From assembly GCA_946811695.1 (NCBI GenBank), contig OX328128.1, forward strand, positions 24,268,273 through 24,332,272: 64,000 nucleotides of DNA. Reading direction: 5' to 3'. Position 1 is the stretch's first letter. Each line of letters starts with the position of its first letter. The notes under the pieces are model-generated. The model was not told where the DNA came from. It was given only the letters and a program-made list of their open reading frames with translations, and ran no database searches. This document shows positions 46,441-56,919 of this stretch, in pieces. The translations under genes were made by a program, and so were the position numbers. Origin of the DNA: Gonocerus acuteangulatus. Lineage: Eukaryota; Arthropoda; Insecta; Hemiptera; Coreidae.

Positions 46441-47229
46441 TTATATATCTTACATAGGCAAGCTCTTTGTGGGAGTGAGTCTGAAACTTGGCCTCTTTTT
46501 TCAAAGTTAGTTTTTTTTTGGAGGGGGGGGATTTTTACCTTAGTAATTGCACATGCTATTATAATACAGTAACATTATCTGGCCATAAATAAATGTTATA
46601 CAATCTATCTAAAGCTTTCGCTGCTTTAAATGAATTGACTAGGTATGCTGTGATATTAAGCCTTGTAACTTAATTGGCCATACACCCGAGTATATTACGG
46701 AATTTTCTTGGTTTAAATATCAGACTGACATCTTAATATTTATATTTAAAAAAGCAACAATTTTAGACGGGAGGTATTTTACAGAAATTAGATTCACAAC
46801 GTTTCAAGTTTTACTTCCTTGAGGCAGTGAAGATTACAATAACAAATTTTATGATTTGAAGAAATGATTGGGATTCGGCTAAGAGAAAACGTAATTTTTC
46901 TGAAGAATCTATATATCGAATGTTCCGGCATGCCCTTTGGCAACCTTTTTCGTCTAAAAAATAAATATACATAGCTACAAACAAGACTAATCAAAACAGT
47001 AAGAAACGTAATTTTGTATACATTCTAGCAATATATAGAAGAAAAACTTTGTTATGTGCATATTTGGTAAACGAAGGTTTTTGAACGAACATATTATACA
47101 GTAATTTTATACTAAAATTAGTTCAGAGTTAGCACAAAAATTAACAGAGTCCCATTTAAATAAATGGGATATTTAAACAAATGGCAGAGATAAACATTGG
47201 ACACAGTCTAATTGGAATGGCAAGTTTTA
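46441..47229. other. Unassigned AT-rich stretch
   Basis: No feature recognised. Confidence 0.4.
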
Positions 47230-47543
47230 TTTTGTATATATTGGTTTACTATTATAATAATTTTGTATATATTGGTTTACAATTATAATAATTTTGTATT
47301 TATTGGTTTACTATTATAATAATTTTGTATATATTGGTTTACTATTATAATACTTTTGTATATATTGGTTTACTATTATAATAATTTTGTATATATTGGT
47401 TTACTATTATAATACTTTTGTATATATTGGTTTACTATTATAATAATTTTGTATATATTGGTTTACTATTATAATAATTTTGTATATATTGGTTTACTAT
47501 TATAATAATTTTGTATATATTGGTTTACTAAAATAATAATTTT
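47230..47543. repeat. 31-bp minisatellite, about 10 units
   Basis: Direct head-to-tail copies of a unit starting TTTTGTATATATTGGTTTAC and ending TATTATAATAA. Units differ at only one or two positions, indicating recent amplification. There are no unique spacers, so this is not a CRISPR-like array. Confidence 0.95.
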
Positions 47544-47625
47544 AATTGGGATTAACTATTGAGCGTACAATGCCTACCTTTTTGGCTCTTGGATGATCCA
47601 ATTGTACAAGAGCACATTTTTCTCT

Positions 47626-47691
<66 letters not shown>

Positions 47692-47786
47692 GCGCATGGA
47701 CAAATCTGGGCCATTAGCGACAACATCCGCGAGCCGGGTGCAGCGAGGGGATTTCTTAACGAGCCCTGAGACGAGAAAATTCCTGC

Positions 47787-47791
47787 CGCCG
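47787..47791 (+). repeat. Left target-site duplication of Transib-like element
   Basis: CGCCG; the right-hand partner is CGGCG at 49166-49170, differing only at the central base. The SINE1 consensus across the site is compatible with a single CGCCG before insertion. Confidence 0.65.
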
Positions 47792-49165
47792 CACAGTGTA
47801 ACGAAGTACTGAGGATTATGGACAAAAATCATTAACCACTAGTTATTTTCAAATAAACATTTTTATCAACTGAAATCAACTCAAAACAAGGTAACAATAG
47901 TACAATAACGGCTATGATAATATTAATTGTAATATTTGTAATATTAATAGAAATAATATAACAGGTAATAATATTATTAGTAACAATATTATAAAATATG
48001 TTATAACTGTAACATATAATGTAGTAATAGTATAGTAGTAAATTTTACTTATAGTAATATTGCCACAGAATAATAATATTTTACCATTTTCTATGAAATT
48101 ATTAAATAATTTCTTAATTCCGAGTCTGAATCGTTTTTGGATTCTTGAGAATGTAAACTTATATCGAAACCAATATCTATTTGATTATTAATGTCATCCT
48201 CTATTATACATTCATTAATGTCTGGACTGATTTTGCTTTGCCTTTTTATATTTTTTCTCCGTAAAGAAAGCTCTGGGCCAGATATCAGAAGAACTCGGCG
48301 TTTTTTTTATCTCTCACACAACGCTGTAAACTCTTTTTTATGTCTGCCTCTAAGGAAGCCGGAAGGGCCATCAGGGCGCGAATATTTTTTTTCTTGATAA
48401 AAATTAATAACAATTTCTTCTAAGTTGATATATTGTTTCAACCAGTATTTATATAAGAGTTTTTTTTCTCAGCAGTGAACACGTTCCCACATTTTTTACA
48501 TTTAATATAGGACTAAACTGGCAGTTTTCTTAAATATTGCTTAATATTTCTTTAGGATCATCCTGCAGATTAAATTGAACCATTTGCCCAAGTATTAATA
48601 CCGTTTTCTTGGATTTATTCACGTTTTTTTCAAATTTGGAAGAAACAATGATGATGGATTTAAAAATAAAAATCTTTGGAATCGGAAAACTGAATTACCC
48701 TCAGTATATTATACTTGAGGTAAACTTTAAGCTCTACAAAACTTGGGATGTGTTCAGATGAAGTTTTTTTGCTATGGTCTATCAAAATTTGATACTTAAA
48801 AAAATTCAAAGATCAATGAAGAATAATTCAGGATAAATAATAAGGGAGTAATTAAGCATAATCAATTATATCAGATAAAAAAGGAATTAAATAGTTTTGA
48901 GGTAATTTCCTTCGGATGACTTAATAAAAACACTGTCCTATCTTCAATGAGAGAGGCTCAAACTGATTGCTGGTATGAAACAGGTTTTAAAGACTTTGCC
49001 TTGTTTATAATACTGCTAATGTGTTTGTTGATAAAAAAAAACTAATATTTATTAGTTTAGTACGATTTTAATTCCTTGAATAGTTTCTAAGCTTAGCTAG
49101 AGGATTAAAAATTAAATATAAGAAAACAAAAATTTAGGTTTTCGTCCATTGGACGTTACACTGTG
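47792..49165. mobile_element. Transib-like transposon with V(D)J-type signal ends
   Basis: 1374 bp. Terminal inverted repeats are CACAGTGTAACG at both ends. Left: heptamer CACAGTG (47792-47798), 23-bp spacer, ACAAAAATC (47822-47830). Right, read inward: CACAGTG (49165 to 49159), 13-bp spacer, ACGAAAACC (49145 to 49137). The V(D)J consensus is CACAGTG - 12 or 23 - ACAAAAACC, so each nonamer matches at 8 of 9 positions. A heptamer of this kind with 5-bp GC-rich duplications is the signature of Transib elements, the relatives of RAG1. The interior is AT-rich with a decayed minus-strand coding region. No RAG1-like catalytic core is seen, so it is probably non-autonomous. Confidence 0.75.
48091..48955 (-). 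pseudogene. Decayed coding region inside the Transib-like element
   Basis: Minus-strand tracts with protein-like composition: SLIEDRTVFLLSHPKEITSK (48871-48955); KFEKNVNKSKKTVLILGQMV and QFNLQDDPKEILSN (48507-48662); KCKKCGNVFTAEKK (48470-48507, a C-x2-C pair); and a 121-codon tract with a single internal stop (48091-48453) containing YKYWLKQYINLEEIVINFYQ, PDGPSGFLRGRHKKEFTALC and an acidic C-terminal tail ending RNYLIIS. Shifts occur at A runs. I cannot assign it to a family: it could be a fragment of the Transib transposase or a captured gene. On this reading the 13-bp-spacer end is the 5' end. Confidence 0.45.
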
Positions 49166-49240
49166 CGGCGGTGGGAATCGAACCCACCATCTCCCGCATG
49201 AGAATCTAAGCCGTTAGCCACTAGAGCACGGAAGACTCCA

Positions 49241-49494
49241 ATTTTCTCTATTATTGTTACTTTATTATATTTTTTTCTTATTTTATAAACATAATAATAC
49301 TCATACATTTTAATATGATGTAACAGTAGTAGTTTTATTATATATTATTTTTGATGAAAAAATAGTCTTAAATTCTTCTACTTTTAGACTAAAGATATAT
49401 TTTTAATATATCTCAGTTCTTTTAATCATATCGCAGTTCGATATTCTGTGCCTTTAATATCGATCTTCTGAATCGACCTGAACTCGCCGATATT
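49241..49494. other. Unassigned AT-rich stretch
   Basis: No feature recognised. Confidence 0.4.
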
Positions 49495-49615
49495 TTAGTA
49501 CTTTCCTCCGAAGGAAAGTAGCTATTGAGGTTGCACTCATGACGGAATTTTTGAAAAATTTCTTCGAATCTTTATCGATCCTACCTAGTAGACACCGAAA
49601 ATGACCCCCGTTAAA

Positions 49616-49668
<53 letters not shown>

Positions 49669-50606
49669 TATGTCTGTTAACACGATAGCGGACAGAGTTT
49701 TTGTTTTTTCTTCACGAAACGTGGTATATAGCGTTCAAATAGCAAACGATTGAACAAGTTCGTTAACCACCAAAATTGGTCCGCCGGGAGGGGGGTTTAC
49801 CCCGAACCCAAAACACTAATTTGACCATACCAGCCGTAGTTTTTGTTATATTTCAACGAAACTCGGTATTCATTATTTTGATCTAAAGAGAGAAATACAT
49901 TGTAAAAATAAACTAAATCGGTTAATTAGAAGGGGGGGGGGTTTACTCCGGACCCAAAATACCAAGTTGCCACTGCTAGTCGTAATTTTTGTTAAATTTC
50001 AACGAAACTTCGTATTCGTGGTGGTAATCAACGGAGAAAAATGGGTTGTAAAAATAAACTAAATCGGGTTATTTGGAGGGGGGGGGGGGGTTTACTCCGG
50101 ACCTAAAGTACTAATATACTCATACCGGTCGTAATTTTTGCTGTATTGCAACGAAACGCGCTATACTTCGTGGGTATCTCATGAGAAAGAAGTGTTGTAA
50201 AAGTGATGTAAATCGGTCTATTGGAAAGGAGGGTTTACTTTAAACTCTGTTTCATTACAATTAGCCAGCCAGACGTAGGTTCCCAAAGCCGCCACGTGGA
50301 GCGCTATCTCCCACTAGGCGGGTCTGTATCCTGTTCCTGCGTCAGACCAAAAGACGGAATGTGAAGTTTTTGTGCATTTATTAAGTAGAACAGTATCATG
50401 TATAACCATAACTCTGGAAGCAAATTATTTACAAAATTAATAATTGAAAAGTCCTCATAAGAAATGTAAATGAGCAGAACTATTCACGTTTTATTTTATT
50501 TATACAGGTTATTTACAGCAAATTATTCACAGTCCAAAAGTCTACACTCCAAAAATTCTGAGGAAAGTGCTTAGTTATGCAGCTCCTGCGTGACGGACTT
50601 TTTTTT
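49495..50606 (-). mobile_element. HINE-B (Helitron-like), complete
   Basis: On the minus strand it starts AAAAAGTCCGTCACGCAGGA (50606), has the sub-terminal GCACTTTCCTC motif, about four diverged internal units of roughly 130 bp each beginning with C runs and CGATTTAGTTTATTTTTACA, a (TA)n tract (49618-49670) and the 3' hairpin ACTTTCCTTCGGAGGAAAGT followed by ACTAA at 49495. Non-coding. Confidence 0.8.
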
Positions 50607-51204
50607 TTTTGAGCGATCTTTTCATTTCGAAAAATTAAGACCGTTCTAATCGATTAAAAAGGTCGATTCATATTCACGAATCACCTATCACTAATTTGAC
50701 GTTTCTCTCCTAGCGGAATCCCAACCATTCTTGACTTGTTGTCGTCTTAACGGCTAAACATCTTGATCTTATTAATTACATATAATTATTGGTAATGTCA
50801 AATGGTATTTTATTTTGTTACTCACTGTACCTAAATTCTTGGATGGAACCAGCAGTATAACATTACTGTTATAAAATGTGAAAGCCTATTCGTGCATGTA
50901 TTCCATTCTTATCTGATGTTTACCTGATAATGTAAACCCCAGGGAGTTACGTAAAGCTATTAGTCACCGTGGATATTTGTTGTTTGTCTTCTTGCTGAAT
51001 TCGGAATGAAAGGAAATTCAGCCATTTCTCGAAGAGATAAGATCTTGTTACAATATTTTACCTTATGAAAAGAAATCCTTTCTCATGTGACTCCAGTCGG
51101 ATCATCGTCTCATAAAAAAAGAAATATTATTTTTTTAAAAATATTTTTTGAAGTAAAATGTCATCATCTTTCTAGCGAGTTTGTTTTTTAAAACATTTCC
51201 TGGA
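50607..51204. other. Unassigned AT-rich stretch
   Basis: No feature recognised. Confidence 0.4.
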
Positions 51205-51779
51205 ACGAATTTTTCGTTAAGAGCAGTCACTCTCAGTGGCGCCTTGTAAATCAGTGTTAGGCGAAAATCATTTAGAATAATTACTATTATTTAAATATTA
51301 ACGTCCATTATTATTAACTACGAATTTTTCGTTAAGAGCAGTCACTCTCAGTGGCGCCTTTTAAATCAGTGTTAGGCGAAAATCATTTAGAATAATTACT
51401 ATTATTTAAATATTAACGTCCATTATTATTAACTACGAATTTTTCGTTAAGAGCAGTCACTCTCAGTGGCGCCTTTTAAATCAGTGTTAGGCGAAAATCA
51501 TTTAGAATAATTACTATTATTTAAATATTAACGTCCATTATTATTAACTACGAATTTTTCGTTAAGAGCAGTCACTCTCAGTGGCGCCTTGTAAATCAGT
51601 GTTAGGCGAAAATCATTTAGAATAATTACTATTATTTAAATATTAACGTCCATTATTATTAACTACGAATTTTTCGTTAAGAGCAGTCACTCTCAGTGGC
51701 GCCTTGTAAATCAGTGTTAGGCGAAAATCATTTAGAAGAATTACTATTATTTAAATATTAACGTCCATTATTATTAACT
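51205..51779. repeat. 115-bp tandem array, five units
   Basis: Units begin ACGAATTTTTCGTTAAGAGC (51205, 51320, 51435, 51550, 51665) with exactly 115 bp between starts. Each unit joins unique flanking DNA (CAGTCACTCTCAGTGGCGCC ...) to the last bases of a SINE2 tail (ATTAACGTCCATTATTATTA). The units are almost identical (G/T variation after GCGCCTT). The sixth start, 51780, runs straight into the SINE2. Confidence 0.95.
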
Positions 51780-51945
51780 ACGAATTTTGGGACGGGTTGT
51801 CTACAGGTTACCATCCTTTTCTAGGCAGGATAGGGCTGTTGCATTTTCTTTTTTCTAAAGAAAAGCCACCACCCCTAGTGGGAATCGAACCCACGGACTT
51901 TGGCACGGAGAGATAACTGCTCACACCTTAACGCTCCCTATTTTT
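51758..51945 (-). mobile_element. SINE2 copy at the end of the tandem array
   Basis: On the minus strand: GGGAGCGTTAAGGTGTGAGC head, B box GGGTTCGATTCCCAC, GGTGGTGGCTTTTC body and the AACCTGTAGACAACCCGTCC block, with the tail entering the 115-bp array. Confidence 0.8.
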
Positions 51946-52007
51946 TATAAAAATAATGGATTTTTATAAAAAATCTGCAAGCTCAGATGTTTTGCTTTCC
52001 TTAATTT

Positions 52008-52128
52008 TTAGCACTTTCCTCCGAAGGAAAGTAGCTATTGAGGTTGGACTCATGACGGAATTTTTGAAAAATTTCTTCAAATCTTTATCGATCCTACCTA
52101 GTAGACACCGAAAATGACCCCCGTTAAA

Positions 52129-52208
<80 letters not shown>

Positions 52209-53246
52209 GTGCCTGTTAACACGATAGCGGCCAGAGTTTTTGTTTTTTCGTCACGAAACTTGGTATATAGCATTCAATTAGCAAACGATTGAACGAGTTC
52301 GTTAACCACCAAAATCGGTCCACCGGAAGGGGGGGTTTACCCCGAACCCAAAACACTAATTTGACCATTTCAGCCGTAATATTTGGTATATTTCAACAAA
52401 ACTTGGTATTCGTAGTGGTAATATAGAGAGAAAAGTGAGATATAAAAATGAACTAAATCGGTTCATGAGGAGGGGGGGTTTACTCCGGACCGACAATACC
52501 AATTCGCCACTACCAGCCGTGATTTTAGGTATATTTCGACGAAACTCTCGGTATTCATAGTGGTAATCTACAGGTAAATATGTGTTGTAAAAATAAACTA
52601 AATCGGTTCATTAGGAGGGGGGGGGGGTTTACTCCAGACCTACAATACCAATTCGCCACTACCAACCGTGATTTTTGGTATATTTCGACGAAACTCGGTA
52701 TTCGTAGTGGTAATCTACAGGTAAATATGTGTTGTAAAAATAAACTAAATCGGTTCATTAGGAGGGGGGGGGGGTTTACTCCGGACCCAAATTATTAATA
52801 TACTCATACTGGTCGTAATTTCTGCTGTAATGTAACGAAACGCGGTATACGTCGTGGGCAACTCATGAGAAAGAAGTGTTGTAAAAATGAGCTGAATCGG
52901 TCAATCGGAAAGGGGGGTTATATAGGTTCACAAAGGCGCCGCAAGGAGCGCTAGAGGGACTGTATGCGGTTCCTGCGTTAGATCAAAATACGATAATACG
53001 AGGTTTTTTGTATTTATTACGTAGTGTAGTAGGTACCATGTGTAAACATAACTCTGGAAGCAAATTAATAATTTATCAGTTACTCATTACGAAATTAAAA
53101 GAGAACTATTCATGTTTTTATTTTATTTATGTAGGATATTTTAAGCAAATTGTTCTGGAAAGCAGTCTACACTACCCAAATTCTGAGGAAAGTGCTTAAA
53201 AGTCCGTCACGCAGGAGCTGCATAACTCCTGCGTGACGGACTTTTT
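52008..53246 (-). mobile_element. HINE-B (Helitron-like), complete
   Basis: Same structure as 49495-50606: 3' hairpin ACTTTCCTTCGGAGGAAAGT with GCTAA at 52008, (TA)n at 52134-52205, internal units including an almost exact direct duplication (52550-52640 and 52700-52780), and the 5' end at 53246. The 5' end is itself duplicated as a palindrome (53199-53246). The 67-72 codon frames over 52555-52798 are products of the internal duplication. Confidence 0.8.
53199..53246. repeat. Perfect 20-bp palindrome at HINE-B 5' end
   Basis: AAAAGTCCGTCACGCAGGAG, an 8-nt loop CTGCATAA, then the exact inverse. The terminal sequence appears twice, head to head, within one element end. Confidence 0.9.
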
Positions 53247-53910
53247 TTAACATTAAATACACAAACTGTGGTGATCTTAAATTACCTATTTAACACACCT
53301 TCTAGTGTACAAAAATATACTCATATATAAAAAATACAAGTTGTATCTATGCATTATACCAGTGGATACATCAATTTTTAGGGGAGATTCTGTCGTTAGA
53401 ATTCCAGGGCTAACAAGACATAAACTCTCCAGAAACTAGTTGTCATGCTTTGTTTACCAGGAATTTCCTGGTTTATTGAGAACTTTACAACCTAAGTATA
53501 ATAACTTGCATTATTAAAGTCTCGTTACGTAAGCTGCCTAGTGTCTGGAATGTCTACTGCAGCTGTTATTTTGTAGTGCAGTAGCTTATTTTTTTCAGTG
53601 ATTCATATAAACGAGAACGGAAAAAGTTTTTGAATTTTAAGGGGGTTTAGTTATAATTTCAATATATTTGTCTTTTACCTTGTTTGCGATTAATGTTTAT
53701 TCTTAATATGATTTGGAATGCTCAGTAACGAAATAATCAGAATATTTTGCTTACTTGTTTTCTATTTTTGCTGTCACATTAAATTTCTAAACTTGTTTTA
53801 CTGATGGATTTAATTTAAATACATGCTGGCATCTCAAAAAACAAAATAGTTTTTTCTGGAATAGCCATCATTTGTATAAAGCAGATATAACCCATGACAC
53901 ACAGAAATCA
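53247..53910. other. Unassigned AT-rich stretch
   Basis: No feature recognised. Confidence 0.4.
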
Positions 53911-53965
53911 TGTCGGACTCGCGGGAACTGCATCATCTTTGCGCTTTTTCGTCCTAACCCTCAAG

Positions 53966-54896
53966 CAGAGTTGGGCAAACGTTAGCGCGCGCTAATACCT
54001 AATACCTTCCCGCTAATTTAGCGGTACTGATAAGAGCCTGAGCTAACGATTAGCGCGTAGCGACGGCAGTGCGCTAATCACTAATTAATTTAAAATGTTT
54101 AAATATCTTTGTAGCTAACTAGGAGGAATATCTCCTATTCTTCCTCCTATTCTCCTATTCTTCCAATATTCCTCCTATTCTTCCTTTTTTTGTTCCACCT
54201 TCAATATTCCACCTTCAATATCCTTTTTTTATTCAACCTTCAATATTCCACCTTCAATATCCTTTTTTTATTCCACCTTCAATATCCTTTTTTTATTCCA
54301 CCTTCAATATTCCACCTTCAATATTCCACCTTCAATATCCTTTTTTTATTCCACCTTCAATATTCCACCTTCAATATCCTTTTTTTATTCCACCTTCAAT
54401 ATCCTTTTTTTATTCCACCTTCAATATTCCACCTTCAATATCCTTTTTTTATTCCACCTTCAATATCCTTTTTTTATTCCACCTTCAATATTCCACCTTC
54501 AATATCCTTTTTTTATTCAACCTTCAATATTCCACCTTCAATATCCTTTTTTTATTCCACCTTCAATATTCCACCTTCAATATCCTTTTTTTATTCCACC
54601 TTCAATATTCCACCTTCAATATCCTTTTTTTATTCCACCTTCAATATCCTTTTTTTATTCCACCTTCAATATTCCACCTTCAATATCCTTTTTTTATTCC
54701 ACCTTCAATATCCTTTTTTTATTCCACCTTCAATATTCCTCCTAGTTAGCTACAAAGATATTTAAACATTTTAAATGAATTAGCGATTAGCGCACTGCCG
54801 TCGCTATGCGCTAATCGTTAGCGCAGGCTCATCAGTACCGCTAAATTAGCGGGAAGGTATTAGGTATTAGCGCGCGCTAACGTTTGCCCAACTCTG
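53966..54896. mobile_element. hAT foldback element with minisatellite core
   Basis: The termini CAGAGTTGGGCAAACGTTAG and inverse are of hAT type. A perfect 8-bp duplication CCCTCAAG lies at 53958-53965 and 54897-54904. The arms of about 160 bp are near-perfect inverted repeats rich in TTAGCGC motifs. The core (54128-54735) is a compound minisatellite. Confidence 0.9.
54128..54735. repeat. Compound minisatellite (14- and 25-bp units)
   Basis: Alternating units CCACCTTCAATATT and CCACCTTCAATATCC + TTTTTTTATT in irregular order, with occasional CAACC variants. All + frames stay open because the units lack stops, which explains the 191-codon open frame; it is not a gene. Confidence 0.95.
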
Positions 54897-55135
54897 CCCT
54901 CAAGTATGATTTCGAAAGCTTCCAAGAGAAACAGTTAATGTTTTATCTTAATATTTTGTGAAAAACGTTAAACGAACAAATGACACAAAGTATTTGTGTA
55001 CCAAATTTCAATATAGACAGTTTAATTTTAAGCAGTTACAGAGCGAACCACCGTAGTAATTTTCATGATCTATGGTTCTCGTATGACGTCGTAAGCGTGC
55101 TTTCTACCTACGGAGGGAAGGAGGAAACGCGCTAA

Positions 55136-56222
55136 AACCAACCTCTTTACATCTTTTTATGAATAGTTTTGTAGAACAACTCATGTTAGTATAAAAATAA
55201 TAATAATAAAAAATAACCCTTAGGAATAATATCTGTAATGGAACGAAAACAAATGTTACAAAAAATCTAGCACTGGTTTCTTCGGCTGTTGTTGAAATTA
55301 ACGGGTGAAATTATTTCAATATTTCGAAATATTTAACAAAATATACCAGGCTAAGGCCTTAAAATACATTAATTTAAAGACATGAGAGTACATTTTTTTC
55401 TCCATATACCCAAATATTACCAAAATATACAAGAATGTGGAACGTGCGCAGAAAATGTCAAGTAACTATGTAAATTTTAAATGCTCGGTTAAATACGTAT
55501 TCCACCATAAACGTAGTTTCTTTCGAATTCTCCGCAAAAGTATAACCCGAAGGACCGTTAGCTTAACAATTATATTGAAGCTAATTTGGTCCGTCGTTTT
55601 AAATAATGTTTTCTATGGAAAGTATAAAAAAAGAAAAAAAAAGAATTGTTTACATAATACGCCTTAAAAACAAAAAAAACAACAAACAAACAAACGTTTC
55701 TCTTCTTACACATTAATTAGCTACCAGTTAATACGTTGTTCTAATGAGTTGTAAGCCACGTTAGTCCTTTCCTGTTATTACGGCTTAACAAGAATGGCCT
55801 ATTCTCAGTCGATAGAGGATAACTTCACTCAGGCAGGTATGCCTAACGTAATTCGTTATCACCCGCCTTCAGAAGACAATATTCCCCAAGATCTTTCCTT
55901 TACAGACCTTTTTCCAGCAAGTAACCCACCTATCCATAACGATATTCCCTTTATATCTTAAACCAAGTCCACAAAGACCATCTTCCAATCCTTTGATCTA
56001 CATCAGCACCCCCATGGAACCTCCTCTTTCGTATAATCATTTTATTTTGGCACTTTTTAGGTTGTTTTGCCACTTTTTTGAGGTAAGTCATAAATCCTTA
56101 AACTGCCTACCTTGGGCATAAAATGAGAGGTCATAGAGTTGCCTTTCTGAGACTAATTATAGAATCCAAAATTGATGGTCGGAGACAGTGCTCATGATAA
56201 AAGAACGTCAGGGACTGGACGG
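55136..56222. other. Unassigned AT-rich stretch
   Basis: A 76-codon frame (55437-55667) has a lysine-rich AT composition and no motif. Confidence 0.4.
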
Positions 56223-56330
56223 GATTGGACCAGGGGCGTATATAGAAACTAACTTCGGGGGAGGGCTAGGAGAATTTGGGGTTATGGATACCAAAAATCT
56301 AGAACTTGCAATAGTTAGCCATCTAAAACG

Positions 56331-56384
56331 TACACCCATAAACGTAAATCAAATTTTCGGAGAGGGGGATGGCTGCAGCCCTCT
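56331..56384 (+). repeat. 54-bp target-site duplication, left copy
   Basis: TACACCCATAAACG ... GGCTGCAGCCCTCT, identical to 56866-56919. It brackets the LINE exactly. Confidence 0.9.
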
Positions 56385-56865
56385 GAATGAATGAATGAAT
56401 GAAATAGCCTTTTATTTCATCAACAAATATTTACAATTATTTACAGTTATTGGAGTAATTTTACAAATCAAACAATTAATAATAAAATAATATAAAACAA
56501 AACCATTGGATGATACAAAAAACAAACAACAAATGTTGATGAAGGCCTTCCTTCTCAGGAGTAGAAGTCTACACTTCCCTGGTGACTAGCCTATTGGGAA
56601 GCGGAAGTCGCTAAGATCTCTAGTCCTTTATATTTCCAGGCCTGGCGATCCATCGCCAATCTCCACCACAGCGGTCCGGCCTTTTCTTTGAAAACATCTC
56701 TCCATCTTTTAGCTTGTCTGCCCCTGTTTCTTTTGAGTTCATATGGCGTCCACCTTGTTACTTCTTGGGACCATCTCTTGTCTTGCCTTCTCATCAGATG
56801 CCCAGCCCAATTCCACTTCAGCGAAGTCACGTATGAAGAGATATCTGTCAGTCCAGTTCTCTTTC
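56385..56865 (-). mobile_element. 5'-truncated LINE, recent insertion
   Basis: 481 bp on the minus strand: ORF2 C-terminus, a 3' UTR of about 200 bp and an (ATTC)n tail at 56385-56400. It is bordered by the perfect 54-bp duplication. Confidence 0.85.
56591..56865 (-). pseudogene. Non-LTR endonuclease/reverse transcriptase C-terminus
   Basis: About 91 codons, no internal stop: RTGLTDISSYVTSLKWNWAG, HLMRRQDKRWSQEVTRW, RNRGRQAKRWRDVFKEKAG, then LAMDRQAWK. This is the standard end of many insect and chelicerate endonuclease-reverse transcriptases (LKW-WAGH-R-D-RW---V--W-P---KR--GRP--RW-DD---AG--W---A-DR--W). An apparent start at 56887 lies in the target duplication, so the coding sequence is truncated at 56865. 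Confidence 0.85.
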
Positions 56866-56919
56866 TACACCCATAAACGTAAATCAAATTTTCGGAGAGG
56901 GGGATGGCTGCAGCCCTCT
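56866..56919 (+). repeat. 54-bp target-site duplication, right copy
   Basis: Identical to 56331-56384. Confidence 0.9.

Larger units (their letters stand above)
47631..49240 (-). mobile_element. SINE1 split by a Transib-like element
   Basis: The 3' half (T run 47631-47687, then GCGCATGGACAAATCTGGGC to 47791) and the 5' half (49166-49240, GGTGGGAATCGAACCCACC, TAGCCACTAGAGCACGG) together make one complete SINE1 on the minus strand, continuous apart from the insert and its 5-bp target duplication. The outer flanks ATTTTTCTCTA / AATTTTCTCTA look like the SINE's own duplication. Confidence 0.85.
53911..55135 (+). mobile_element. HINE-C (Helitron-like), split by a hAT foldback
   Basis: The 5' end GTCGGACTCGCGGGAACTGC, then TTTGCGCTTTTTCG; after the insertion the body continues TATGATTTCGAAAGCTTCC and ends with ACCACCGTAGTAATTTTCAT and GGAGGAAACGCGCTAA. 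The 3' motif is again complementary to the 5' sub-terminal one. Without the 931-bp insert and one duplicate the element is about 286 bp. Confidence 0.65.

Noticed and set aside
47230..47543. Regular array that could suggest a CRISPR
   Set aside because: The units are contiguous 31-bp copies without unique spacers, in eukaryotic DNA; it is a minisatellite.
51205..51779. Regular 115-bp repeats
   Set aside because: Direct tandem duplications without variable spacers; not a CRISPR or gene cluster.
52555..52798. Overlapping 67-72 codon frames with an internal protein repeat
   Set aside because: Caused by a direct duplication within a HINE-B element.
54190..54765. 191-codon open frame, the longest in the window
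   Set aside because: It is a translation of the 14/25-bp minisatellite inside a hAT foldback; the units contain no stop in this frame, so the length is meaningless.
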